From assembly GCA_019749935.1 (NCBI GenBank), contig JAIEPD010000047.1, forward strand, positions 1 through 44,631: a DNA stretch of 44,631 bases. The letters run 5' to 3'. Shown here piece after piece: positions 1 through 7,154 of this stretch (position 1 is its first letter; each line of letters begins with the position of its first letter). Source of the stretch: Alphaproteobacteria bacterium. Lineage in GTDB: Bacteria; Pseudomonadota; Alphaproteobacteria; Paracaedibacterales; CAIULA01. The notes under the pieces are model-generated. The model had not been told where the DNA came from and made no database searches. It saw only the letters and a list, made by a program, of their open reading frames with translations. The position numbers and the translations under genes were made by a program.

Positions 1-186
1 ATTAATGGTGAAACGATGGTTGTTTCCGGATATCCACCCTTAACCGTTTCTTATAAAAAATTACTAAAAAAAATCGGGCATATTTTCTCTGACCCTCTAC
101 TCTATCAATCAGATTCCGCATTCAAAAATGCGTATTTTTTCAGACTAACTCAGAATCCATATAAATCAATGCCTCAGCTATCATAA
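1..186 (+). CDS. C-terminal end of an unrecognised protein (5' truncated)
   Basis: An open frame enters from the left edge in frame 1 and ends at TAA 184-186, giving about 61 residues that finish ...NPYKSMPQLS. The gene start lies outside the window. The tail is lysine- and aromatic-rich and shows no membrane segment. It ends 20 nt before the luxI-like gene on the same strand, so the two may be co-transcribed. A LuxR regulator would be an attractive partner for a luxI gene, but this tail does not read like the C-terminal LuxR helix-turn-helix, so no function is assigned. Confidence 0.6.
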   Translation: MNGETMVVSGYPPLTVSYKKLLKKIGHIFSDPLLYQSDSAFKNAYFFRLTQNPYKSMPQLS

Positions 187-206
187 CGTGTAAGGTTTAA
201 AAAATT

Positions 207-815
207 TTGATTTATTTAATTGGCCCCCATAATTATAAGTTTCATCTTCAAGATTTAGAGGAGATGTATAAGCTTCGTTATGATTATTTTTATAAAAATC
301 TTCAATGGAATGTAAAAACGCACGATGAAATGGAAAAAGACGAATACGACAACAATGATGCTTATTATTTTATCTACAAAGATCAAAATGGCATTGTGAG
401 AGGATGTCTGCGACTTATTGAAATGACAAAAGAATGCATGTTTGACGGTCCTTTTAATTTTCTACTTTCTAATTTAGAAAGTTTTAAAAAACCAGGCAAT
501 TGGGAAATAAGCCGCCTTGCTATTGATCCGAACTGTAAAGAAAAAGAATTCAAAGAAATTTTCACGCACTTGGTTATGGCGCTAGGTCATTTTGGATTAA
601 AAAGCAATCCCCATAAAACTTATTTAGCCTTGTCTCACCCAATATTAGTTGAGCTTGCTAAAGCTTTAGGGATTTCCTTACACATCATTAAAGAAGACAA
701 CATTGAAAATAGATCAGTTCTTGTTTCTTCTTATACGCCTGATTCTGAAAGTCATGAAAAATTAAGACAAAAACTTTCCTCAACCTCAGGATTTGAAATT
801 CTAGCCAACTTGTAA
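207..815 (+). CDS. LuxI-type acyl-homoserine-lactone synthase
   Basis: Likely makes an N-acyl-homoserine lactone signal from S-adenosylmethionine and an acyl carrier protein-bound acyl chain, acting in the cytoplasm. The 202-aa protein has the family's usual length and nearly all conserved residues at canonical positions: R24, F28, W34, E43, D45, D48, R69, F83, E100 and R103, within the segments YKLRYDYFYKNLQW, EKDEYD, GCLRL and WEISRLAID. The C-terminal half is more divergent, as expected for the acyl-chain pocket. The start is TTG (207-209), with TAAGG at 191-195 as a plausible ribosome-binding site. No LuxR gene is visible in the window; a partner could lie upstream of it or elsewhere. The acyl chain cannot be predicted from sequence alone. 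Confidence 0.85.
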   Translation: MIYLIGPHNYKFHLQDLEEMYKLRYDYFYKNLQWNVKTHDEMEKDEYDNNDAYYFIYKDQNGIVRGCLRLIEMTKECMFDGPFNFLLSNLESFKKPGNWEISRLAIDPNCKEKEFKEIFTHLVMALGHFGLKSNPHKTYLALSHPILVELAKALGISLHIIKEDNIENRSVLVSSYTPDSESHEKLRQKLSSTSGFEILANL

Positions 816-988
816 ATTTATCACAAAAACTTTCCTTGTATTTTGCAAACAAAGCTTATATATTTCGATTATGATTATACGGTATTGTATCTTTTTTTCC
901 TCCCTCTCTTCTCGCTCATAAGCGACATTGCGTGTTTGCGCCCATTCCAAAAAATCACTTTTAAAATATATATAGAATACAAATAATC

Positions 989-2149
989 ATGTTAAAAAAA
1001 TTACCCGTTCAATTGCTTATATGCCTAATCGGTGGCCTCATTTTTGGGAATTACCTTAGCGCCGATGTCATAAATTTTTTCTATACAATAAGTTGCTTTT
1101 TAAAAGACTTGCTGATGATCATTCTCCCTGTCATCATCTTTGGCTATTTGTTTGCAGCCATTCTTTCTTTTGAAAAACAAGCTCCCCTACTCATTCTAAC
1201 CATTGTTATGCTCGTTATATGTTCAAATGCGACAACGGTCCTTACCGCTTATGGATTTGGTAAAATTGTCTTACCTCTCCTTTCCTATGAACCTCTTCAC
1301 ACGCTTTCTGCCACTCACGAAGAAATTAAAGCTCTATGGCGCCTTCCTTTTTCTTCACCGGTGACTCCTGATAAAACGATGATCTTTGGGGTATTCGTTG
1401 GACTTATCGCAAGCTTTTTGAATAAACCTATTTTAAAACAATTGGCCTTCTCACTCAGAGACAAAGCAACGATCGCTTTGAAAAAGGGATTTATCCCTTT
1501 TCTTCCTTTGTATGTGCTTGGGTTTATTTTGAAGTTGGACCGCGATGGGTCTCTTGGGTTACTCCTTCACAATTACAGCCGGATTTTCGTGATTAGTTGT
1601 ATATTAATTACGACCTATATCAGTTTTATGTATGCTATTGCTTCTAACTTTAGGTGGGGAAAATTTAAAGCTTTTGTCGGCGAAATGCTACCCGCAGGCC
1701 TTACAGGATTTAGTACCATGTCTAGTGCGGCGGCCATACCCGTTACTTTAGATGCCACAGAAACAAACTTAAATAATAGAGAATACGCAGATTTTGTTGT
1801 TCCTGCGACCGTTAACATTCACATGATTGGTGATGGCCTTAATATAGCTTTAACAAGCCTTGCTCTTTTGCTTATGACGGGGCATCCCATCCCTGAGTTC
1901 TCAGTGTTTCTAACGTTTACGCTGTATTATTGCATCGCCAAATTTTCAGCAGCTGGTATACCAGGAGGTGGAGTGATTGTTATTTTGCCTGTTGCCCAAC
2001 ATTATTTAGGCTTAAGTGCCGAAGCAACAACAATGCTTGCAACTATTTATATTTTGCAAGATCCTATTATCACAGCTGCTAATGTAATGGGTAATGGAGC
2101 ATTTGCCCTACTTACAGGAAAATTATTAAAAAAGGCCAAAAATGAATAA
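989..2149 (+). CDS. DAACS-family dicarboxylate/amino acid:cation symporter
   Basis: A 386-aa multi-pass membrane protein of the SLC1-like family, which brings C4-dicarboxylates or acidic amino acids into the cell with Na+ or H+. Family landmarks are visible in order: the serine-rich re-entrant loop (GFSTMSSAAAIPVT, near residue 240), the TM7 segment PATVNIHMIGDGLN, the second hairpin AAGIPGGGVIVILPV, and the TM8 region LQDPIITAANVMGNGA. The usual TM8 substrate-binding residues are changed (D..RT..NV.GD is normal), so the substrate may be unusual. It is shorter than typical members (about 420 aa), mainly at the C terminus. It overlaps the next transporter gene by 8 nt, which suggests translational coupling. 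A 173-nt gap separates it from luxI. Confidence 0.8.
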   Translation: MLKKLPVQLLICLIGGLIFGNYLSADVINFFYTISCFLKDLLMIILPVIIFGYLFAAILSFEKQAPLLILTIVMLVICSNATTVLTAYGFGKIVLPLLSYEPLHTLSATHEEIKALWRLPFSSPVTPDKTMIFGVFVGLIASFLNKPILKQLAFSLRDKATIALKKGFIPFLPLYVLGFILKLDRDGSLGLLLHNYSRIFVISCILITTYISFMYAIASNFRWGKFKAFVGEMLPAGLTGFSTMSSAAAIPVTLDATETNLNNREYADFVVPATVNIHMIGDGLNIALTSLALLLMTGHPIPEFSVFLTFTLYYCIAKFSAAGIPGGGVIVILPVAQHYLGLSAEATTMLATIYILQDPIITAANVMGNGAFALLTGKLLKKAKNE

Positions 2150-3065
2150 AGTCTCAGTCCATAATATTAAAGGTACTCTTTATGCTGCGCTTTCTGGCAC
2201 CCTCTACGGATGTCTAGCTTATTTTGGTTTCAAGCTTGTTAACACCAACTTTTCTTTTTCAGATATGTTGTTTTGGAGGTTCGCTCTCGCAACAGTTGCA
2301 CTGTTCCCTTTCGTTCTTCAAAAAAACCTATGGACTTCTGTTTCTCTTTACAAAATAGGGTTTCTCTTTCTTATAGGATTGTTTGTGTACAGCCTAGGGG
2401 CTCATTTTTATTTTCAAGCAGCAGAACGTATAGGCTCTGGTCTTGCTATGGTTATTTTCTTTATCTTCCCTCTGTTTGTTATTTTACTCAGCTGGACAAT
2501 CGATAAGCATACAATTGGAAAAGGAACAGTCGCTTCGATCACAATTATTTTAATTGGTCTTGGACTGTTAGCAGATTATGAACAAGCAAACATAAATTTT
2601 ATGGGCCTCTTTTTAGCACTGCTTTCAGGGCTTGGGTATGCCATTTATGTATACATAAGTAAAAAAATAAAAGTTCCTCCGATTTTATCCACTTTCATTT
2701 TATGTTTTGGAAGTGCTGTCCTTTTCTTTTTTCTATCGCTTTACCAAAATGGCGGCCAGACAATCCCTCTTCCATCGTGCTGGTTTAGCGTTGTTGTTTT
2801 AGGTATTATTTGTACACTGCTTCCAATCCTTTTACTTTTAAAAGCCATGGAAACAATCACAGCAACCAAAGCTTCTATCTTAGGAGTCCTAGAGCCTCTC
2901 GCAACGGTTGTTATTGGCATTCTGTTCTTAGATGAAACCATTACCCTTCGCCAATGGATGGGCACAGGTATTGTTCTTGCGGGTGCCCTTTTGGTGCAAT
3001 GCGAACCTTACTTACAAGGACTCTTCAAGAAAGTGAGTCGGTCTTCAAGGCAACTTGTGAAATAG
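2142..3065 (+). CDS. EamA/DMT-superfamily transporter
   Basis: A 307-aa inner-membrane protein with about ten hydrophobic helices and the internal duplication of the drug/metabolite transporter superfamily. The second repeat ends in the classical stretch KASILGVLEPLATVVIGILFLDETIT, of which only the core LEPLATVV...LDE need be cited, followed by QWMGTGIVLAGALL. Members export amino acids, metabolites or drugs, and the substrate cannot be told from sequence. The ATG at 2142 lies inside the end of the upstream symporter gene, so the two are probably one transcription unit. The acetyltransferase gene follows after 9 nt. Confidence 0.8.
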   Translation: MNKVSVHNIKGTLYAALSGTLYGCLAYFGFKLVNTNFSFSDMLFWRFALATVALFPFVLQKNLWTSVSLYKIGFLFLIGLFVYSLGAHFYFQAAERIGSGLAMVIFFIFPLFVILLSWTIDKHTIGKGTVASITIILIGLGLLADYEQANINFMGLFLALLSGLGYAIYVYISKKIKVPPILSTFILCFGSAVLFFFLSLYQNGGQTIPLPSCWFSVVVLGIICTLLPILLLLKAMETITATKASILGVLEPLATVVIGILFLDETITLRQWMGTGIVLAGALLVQCEPYLQGLFKKVSRSSRQLVK

Positions 3066-3074
3066 GGATTTGGA

Positions 3075-3617
3075 GTGCCCACACCTCAAAACTCTATCTC
3101 TTTTAGTTCTCTTCAATATGAGAATTTTCAGTTGCTTCATAAATGGATGAATGAGCAACAGGTTAAAAAATGGTGGGATGAAGGTAAAACTTGGACATTA
3201 GAAGATATTCAAAGAAAATATGACACTTACGTTAAGGGATATAAACTTTTAGGCAATTTAAAGGCTCCAATTCATGGTTTCGTCATCAACGCCGACAATA
3301 AACAAATTGGTTACATTCAACACTATGATGCTTATGATTTTCGAAGAGAACAGGAATATTTATTGGAAAACTTATCCCCTTCGCTCGCCTCGATTGACCT
3401 TTACATAGGAAATCCTGATTTTGTAGGAAAAGGTTTGGGCCCAAAGATCATTGAGCGATTTCTGGTCGCATATATATGGCCAAATTTTGAAGAATGTTTA
3501 GTCGATCCAAACCTATCTAATACAGCCGCAATAAAAGCCTTCCTAAGAGCCGGATTCACGGAGATTAAAGAGATAGAGGTTACCAATACTCTCCTGATGT
3601 TGAAAAGAAAGGACTGA
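3075..3617 (+). CDS. GNAT acetyltransferase, aminoglycoside 6'-N-acetyltransferase-like
   Basis: A 180-aa GNAT-fold enzyme expected to transfer acetyl from acetyl-CoA to an amine. The layout LLHKWMNEQQVKKWW near the N terminus, IGYIQHYDAYDF in the middle, SIDLYIGNPDFVGKGLGPKII (acetyl-CoA loop, core GKGLG) and ...DPNLSNTAAIKAFLRAGF near the end matches the AAC(6')-I branch closely. It could acetylate aminoglycosides, but siderophore-pathway or peptide acetyltransferases share this architecture. The start is GTG with AGGGA at 3064-3068 upstream. It follows the EamA gene after 9 nt and is probably the last gene of the unit; no clear terminator follows. Confidence 0.7.
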   Translation: MPTPQNSISFSSLQYENFQLLHKWMNEQQVKKWWDEGKTWTLEDIQRKYDTYVKGYKLLGNLKAPIHGFVINADNKQIGYIQHYDAYDFRREQEYLLENLSPSLASIDLYIGNPDFVGKGLGPKIIERFLVAYIWPNFEECLVDPNLSNTAAIKAFLRAGFTEIKEIEVTNTLLMLKRKD

Positions 3618-4173
3618 AAAGCAAAATTCACTATAAAATTTTATTTGTAGCTCATTTTATTTATCACCTCCTGACAGGATTTTTTAAATGATGCTCTGTT
3701 GGTGATAAAAGAGGGTAAAATTATTAGCATTATCGGGGTGTGATGAATATAGTTTTGGCCTTGCGGGGCCCACCTCTGAACCCCAAAACGGTCGCCCAAC
3801 CCAACCGCCACCTCAACAAAACTCCACCTTTTCCCTTTTTATCGCCTTTAAAAAGCTTACAAAGTTCCAATCCTTGATATGGGTTCCACCCCATAAAAAA
3901 GCAGTTTACACTTCAGATACGCGCGTATCTAAAAAACACGATGAACCTTTGTCAATATGTGGACAAAAGCGGCTTTAACAGCCAGTTTCGGACCCGGCAC
4001 AATCCAGATCTTTCTTACCGCCATTATTCAATATAGATATATAATATTAACACACCGTTAAAAAATGATAATTTTTTCTGAATAATCTTGTCGGATGGTA
4101 AGGCTCTTTTTACTTCAAACATTGACCAAATCTATAAAACTTGCCTATATTAAACTACCCGGTTTTAATATAA
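3618..4173. other. Long non-coding interval with palindrome
   Basis: About 550 bases without a convincing gene. It holds a short GC-rich patch at 3756-3835 (runs of CCCAACCC and GGGGCCC) that contrasts with its AT-rich surroundings, a perfect palindrome at 3915-3930, and an AT-rich stretch at 4035-4080. I found no translated segment with a recognisable motif in either direction; a minus-strand open stretch through 3740-3840 has no start and no domain. It may be a decayed gene or regulatory DNA. Confidence 0.4.
3915..3930. repeat. Perfect 16-bp palindrome
   Basis: AGATACGCGCGTATCT reads identically on both strands and is followed by six A. It has no loop, so it is better suited to a dimeric DNA-binding protein than to an RNA hairpin. 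It lies about 370 bp upstream of the metal ABC transporter operon. Its role is unknown. Confidence 0.55.
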
Positions 4174-4281
4174 ATGTATGTGATGACTTCTGACCCCTTA
4201 CTTCGTAATTTAATAGATCGCTTGAAATGGATTATCCTGCCTCTTGCTCTTTTGTGGGGAAGTGTGTTTTTATCACTTTGA
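4174..4281 (+). CDS. Possible small membrane peptide (leader ORF)
   Basis: A 35-codon frame from ATG 4174 (or 32 codons from ATG 4183) ends at TGA 4281, 4 nt before the ABC ATPase start. Its second half is a single hydrophobic helix (WIILPLALLWGSVFLSL) after a basic stretch, as in a small inner-membrane protein or a signal anchor. It may be translationally coupled to the ATPase gene, which lacks a good ribosome-binding site of its own. There is no homology I recognise and the peptide could be spurious. Confidence 0.3.
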   Translation: MYVMTSDPLLRNLIDRLKWIILPLALLWGSVFLSL

Positions 4282-4285
4282 CTTG

Positions 4286-4972
4286 ATGCTAGAGCTTTCT
4301 CATATATTTTATTCCTATAAAGATTTTCTAGCCCTAGAAGATATTACTTTTAAATTTCCTGTAAGATCATTAACAGCCATCGTTGGCCCCAATGGAGCTG
4401 GAAAAAGTACGCTATTAAAAACTATAGCTGGACTTATCAAGCCCTGTAACGGAAAGCTAAAATGGACAAAAGAAATCAAGCTTGCTTACCTTCCCCAATA
4501 TTCCCTTTTAGATCGTTCGTTTCCTTTAACTGTTTTTGATGTTGTTGCTATGGGAATGTGGCAGAAAATAGGCATTTTTGATGGGCTTTCTCATAAAAAA
4601 GCAGACGAAATTCATCAAGCTCTTGAAAGTGTTGGGCTCAAAGGGTTTGAGAAAAAAAGCCTTTCAGAACTAAGCGGCGGTCAATTCCAAAGACTTCTTT
4701 TTGCCAGAATGATTGTTCAAGATGCAGATTTTCTTCTGTTGGATGAGCCTTTTGCTGCCGTTGATGAAGCAACGACAAAAGACTTATTAAAGTTAATCCA
4801 GAACTGGCATCAACAAGGTAAGTCCATTATGGCCGTTATTCATAACTTGAATTTAGTTCGAAAATACTTTCCTCAAACGCTTCTTTTGGCAAAAAAAGTT
4901 GTTGCCTTTGGAGAGACTGAAACTGTTTTAACGACAGAAAGCCTTACTGAAACTAGTTTGATGGGGTTATAA
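4286..4972 (+). CDS. Zinc/manganese-type ABC transporter ATPase
   Basis: The ATP-hydrolysing subunit of a metal-ion importer of the ZnuC/MntB/SitB class. Visible motifs are Walker A GPNGAGKST, Q-loop LAYLPQYS, signature LSGGQFQR, Walker B ADFLLLDEPFA and the switch histidine in AVIHNLN. From ATG 4286 it is 228 aa, normal for the family. An in-frame TTG at 4244 would add 14 residues (LLFCGEVCFYHFDL) that do not fit the family, so ATG is preferred. The stop overlaps the permease start by one base (TAATG). No periplasmic metal-binding protein gene is adjacent, so it must be elsewhere or absent. Confidence 0.85.
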   Translation: MLELSHIFYSYKDFLALEDITFKFPVRSLTAIVGPNGAGKSTLLKTIAGLIKPCNGKLKWTKEIKLAYLPQYSLLDRSFPLTVFDVVAMGMWQKIGIFDGLSHKKADEIHQALESVGLKGFEKKSLSELSGGQFQRLLFARMIVQDADFLLLDEPFAAVDEATTKDLLKLIQNWHQQGKSIMAVIHNLNLVRKYFPQTLLLAKKVVAFGETETVLTTESLTETSLMGL

Positions 4973-5814
4973 TGGCAGAAATCTCTCTCATAAAATTAGC
5001 AATATCCCCTTTCTCTGATTACCTCTTTATGCGCAGAGCCTTGGTTGCGTGTTTGGGCATTGCACTTTCCAGTGCACCTCTTGGCGTCATTCTCATTCAA
5101 AGACGGATGAGTCTTATGGGTGAGGCTCTTTCTCACGGAATATTACCTGGAATTGCAATTTCCTATTTATTATTTGGCATGTGGCTTCCTGGCCTTAGCA
5201 TTGGCGGAATTGCGGCAGGGCTTATTATTGCTTTTTTAAGCAATTTCGCCACGCGCAAAACCATTTTAAATGAAGATGCAACCTTTAGCAGTTTTTATAT
5301 CATCGCGCTTGCCTCAGGTGTTTTGATCCTTTCTTTAAAAGGGGGCAATATGAACCTCTTGCACCTTTTATTCGGCAATGTACTGGCAGTTGATAGCAGC
5401 TCACTTCTTTTTATTTCCGGAACTTCCTCTCTCACATTAACGCTTGTCATCCTTTTATATCGCCCCATTATTTATGACTGTTTTGACCCTTTGTTTATGC
5501 AGTCCGTCGGCCTTAAAAGCATTTATTATAATGTTGTTTTCTTAAGCCTAATTGTGTGTAATCTTGTCGCTGCATGTCAAACGCTTGGAACATTGATGGC
5601 TCTTGGGATTATGATGCTCCCTGCCATAACCGCTAGGCTCTTATCAAAACGTTTATTTCCCATTTTTATTATCAGTATCGTCCTTGCGATTTCCTCTAGT
5701 TATATTGGACTTCTCATGTCTTACTATCTAAACTGGCCTTCAGGTCCTACCATCATTTTGGTAGCAGGAGTTGGATATTTTATTGCAATGATTTATAGCT
5801 TTATAAAAAAATGA
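4972..5814 (+). CDS. Zinc/manganese-type ABC transporter permease (ABC-3 family)
   Basis: A 280-aa inner-membrane permease with eight or nine hydrophobic helices. The N-terminal part has the family segment LIQRRMSLMGEALSHGILPG followed by glycine-rich helices, and the later TLGTLMALGIMMLPAITARLL is the typical ABC-3 permease helix. It forms the channel of the metal importer with the ATPase encoded immediately upstream. Its end overlaps the SCO-like gene by 4 nt (ATGA), so the genes are coupled. The metal (Zn2+ or Mn2+) cannot be decided without the binding protein. Confidence 0.85.
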   Translation: MAEISLIKLAISPFSDYLFMRRALVACLGIALSSAPLGVILIQRRMSLMGEALSHGILPGIAISYLLFGMWLPGLSIGGIAAGLIIAFLSNFATRKTILNEDATFSSFYIIALASGVLILSLKGGNMNLLHLLFGNVLAVDSSSLLFISGTSSLTLTLVILLYRPIIYDCFDPLFMQSVGLKSIYYNVVFLSLIVCNLVAACQTLGTLMALGIMMLPAITARLLSKRLFPIFIISIVLAISSSYIGLLMSYYLNWPSGPTIILVAGVGYFIAMIYSFIKK

Positions 5815-6431
5815 AATTCAAACCTTTTCATCGTTATATTTTAATGTTTGGGCTTACAAGTCTTGCTTGTGTATCCATAATTTTATATCAACTAAAAAAT
5901 ACCCCAATCTCTTATGTCCAAGATAAACCCTCAATTGGTGAAGCTGAACTTGGAGGACCTTTTGTCTTAACCGATCAATACGGAAAAAAACGTGATAGCC
6001 AAGAATTTAAAGGCAAATTTATACTGATTTATTTTGGCTATAGCTTTTGTCCCGATATTTGCCCCACGGGGCTTCAAAACATAAGTGGAGCTTTGAATTT
6101 GTTAAAACGCGACCGCGAACAAATTGTTCCTATATTTGTAACTATCGATCCTAAACGCGATACAAGCGAACACCTTAAGATTTATGCCAGTAATTTTCAC
6201 CCCAATTTCATTATGCTAACCGGAAGCGAAGATGCAATTAAGTCTCTTTCAAAACTGTATAAAGTTTATGCTGCAAAATCTGACGAAGGGCCGAGTGCAG
6301 CGGATTATCTGATTGATCACAGCACGCTTATCTATTTAATGGACCGAGATGGAAAATTTCTTGAATATTTTCCGCACAGCACTCCCCCTGAAAAACTAAG
6401 CTTGACCCTTCAAAAGCATCTTATCAAATAA
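5811..6431 (+). CDS. SCO1/SenC-family copper protein
   Basis: A 206-aa membrane-anchored periplasmic thioredoxin-fold protein that delivers copper to the CuA centre of cytochrome c oxidase or acts as a thiol reductant. One N-terminal helix (about residues 8-27) anchors it. The copper ligands are visible: the two cysteines of FCPDICP near residues 80-85, and the histidine in YLIDHSTLIYLMD near residue 170. The TIDPKRDT loop is typical of the family. It shares an ATGA overlap with the permease gene. No oxidase genes are in the window, so the link to respiration is inferred from the family. Confidence 0.9.
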   Translation: MKFKPFHRYILMFGLTSLACVSIILYQLKNTPISYVQDKPSIGEAELGGPFVLTDQYGKKRDSQEFKGKFILIYFGYSFCPDICPTGLQNISGALNLLKRDREQIVPIFVTIDPKRDTSEHLKIYASNFHPNFIMLTGSEDAIKSLSKLYKVYAAKSDEGPSAADYLIDHSTLIYLMDRDGKFLEYFPHSTPPEKLSLTLQKHLIK

Positions 6432-6443
6432 GAGTAATTATCG

Positions 6444-7154
6444 ATGACATCACCTAAAATTATTGCAGGCAATTGGAAAATGAATGGGACAGAGGCTTTT
6501 TTAAAAGAATGCTTGTCCTATTGGCAAAGTCTTGATTTAGTTCATAACCTTGTCATTTGCCCGCCCTTTACCCTTTTGACAGAGGCTTGTAAAAACATCC
6601 ACTCTTCTAAAGTCAGCCTGGGTGCACAAGATTGTCATCAAAAACTTAATGGAGCCTTTACGGGAAATATAAGCGCCAATCATATAAAAGAAACTGGATG
6701 TTCCCATGTGATTATTGGCCATTCTGAACGTCGTCAATATCATGGGGAAAATAATGATCTTATAAAAGCTAAGGCAGAAATAGCCATCTCTTCAGGATTA
6801 AAGCCCATTATTTGTGTTGGTGAAAATCTATCAGAGAGAGAACAAGGCATTGCCCTTAAGATCTTACAAACGCAAATCACGGCTTGTTTGCCGAATTCAT
6901 CCAGAGATTTTCTAGTTGCCTATGAACCTGTTTGGGCAATCGGCACTGGAAAAGCAGCATCTTTAAAAGATATTGAGGAAGTTCACAGCTTCCTTCGAGG
7001 ACTGGTTGGAGCTGGCATTTTACTTCTTTATGGAGGATCAGTTACTGCAGAAAATTGCAAAGAAATTCTATCCACAAATGATGTCGATGGTGTTTTGGTG
7101 GGCGGCGCAAGTCTTAAGAAAGAAGATTTTGGTCGTATGCTTTGCAACCAATGA
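6444..7154 (+). CDS. tpiA: Triosephosphate isomerase
   Basis: Interconverts dihydroxyacetone phosphate and glyceraldehyde 3-phosphate in the cytoplasm. At 236 aa it is slightly short (usual about 250) but complete. The catalytic lysine is in GNWKMNG (residues 9-15), the catalytic histidine in IGHSERR, the catalytic glutamate in AYEPVWAIGTGK (loop 6 follows), and the phosphate-binding GGSV and GVLVGGAS are present. The stop codon overlaps the recJ start as ATGA. Together with gap and tkt at the right end it shows that lower glycolysis and pentose-phosphate steps are retained. Confidence 0.96.
   Translation: MTSPKIIAGNWKMNGTEAFLKECLSYWQSLDLVHNLVICPPFTLLTEACKNIHSSKVSLGAQDCHQKLNGAFTGNISANHIKETGCSHVIIGHSERRQYHGENNDLIKAKAEIAISSGLKPIICVGENLSEREQGIALKILQTQITACLPNSSRDFLVAYEPVWAIGTGKAASLKDIEEVHSFLRGLVGAGILLLYGGSVTAENCKEILSTNDVDGVLVGGASLKKEDFGRMLCNQ

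Noticed and set aside
1-186. Idea that the truncated upstream gene is the LuxR partner of luxI
   Set aside because: The last 61 residues lack the LuxR-type helix-turn-helix that should form the C-terminus.
3990-4090. AT-rich stretch considered as a replication origin
   Set aside because: No cluster of DnaA boxes and none of the usual origin neighbours (dnaA, dnaN, hemE, parAB) is present.
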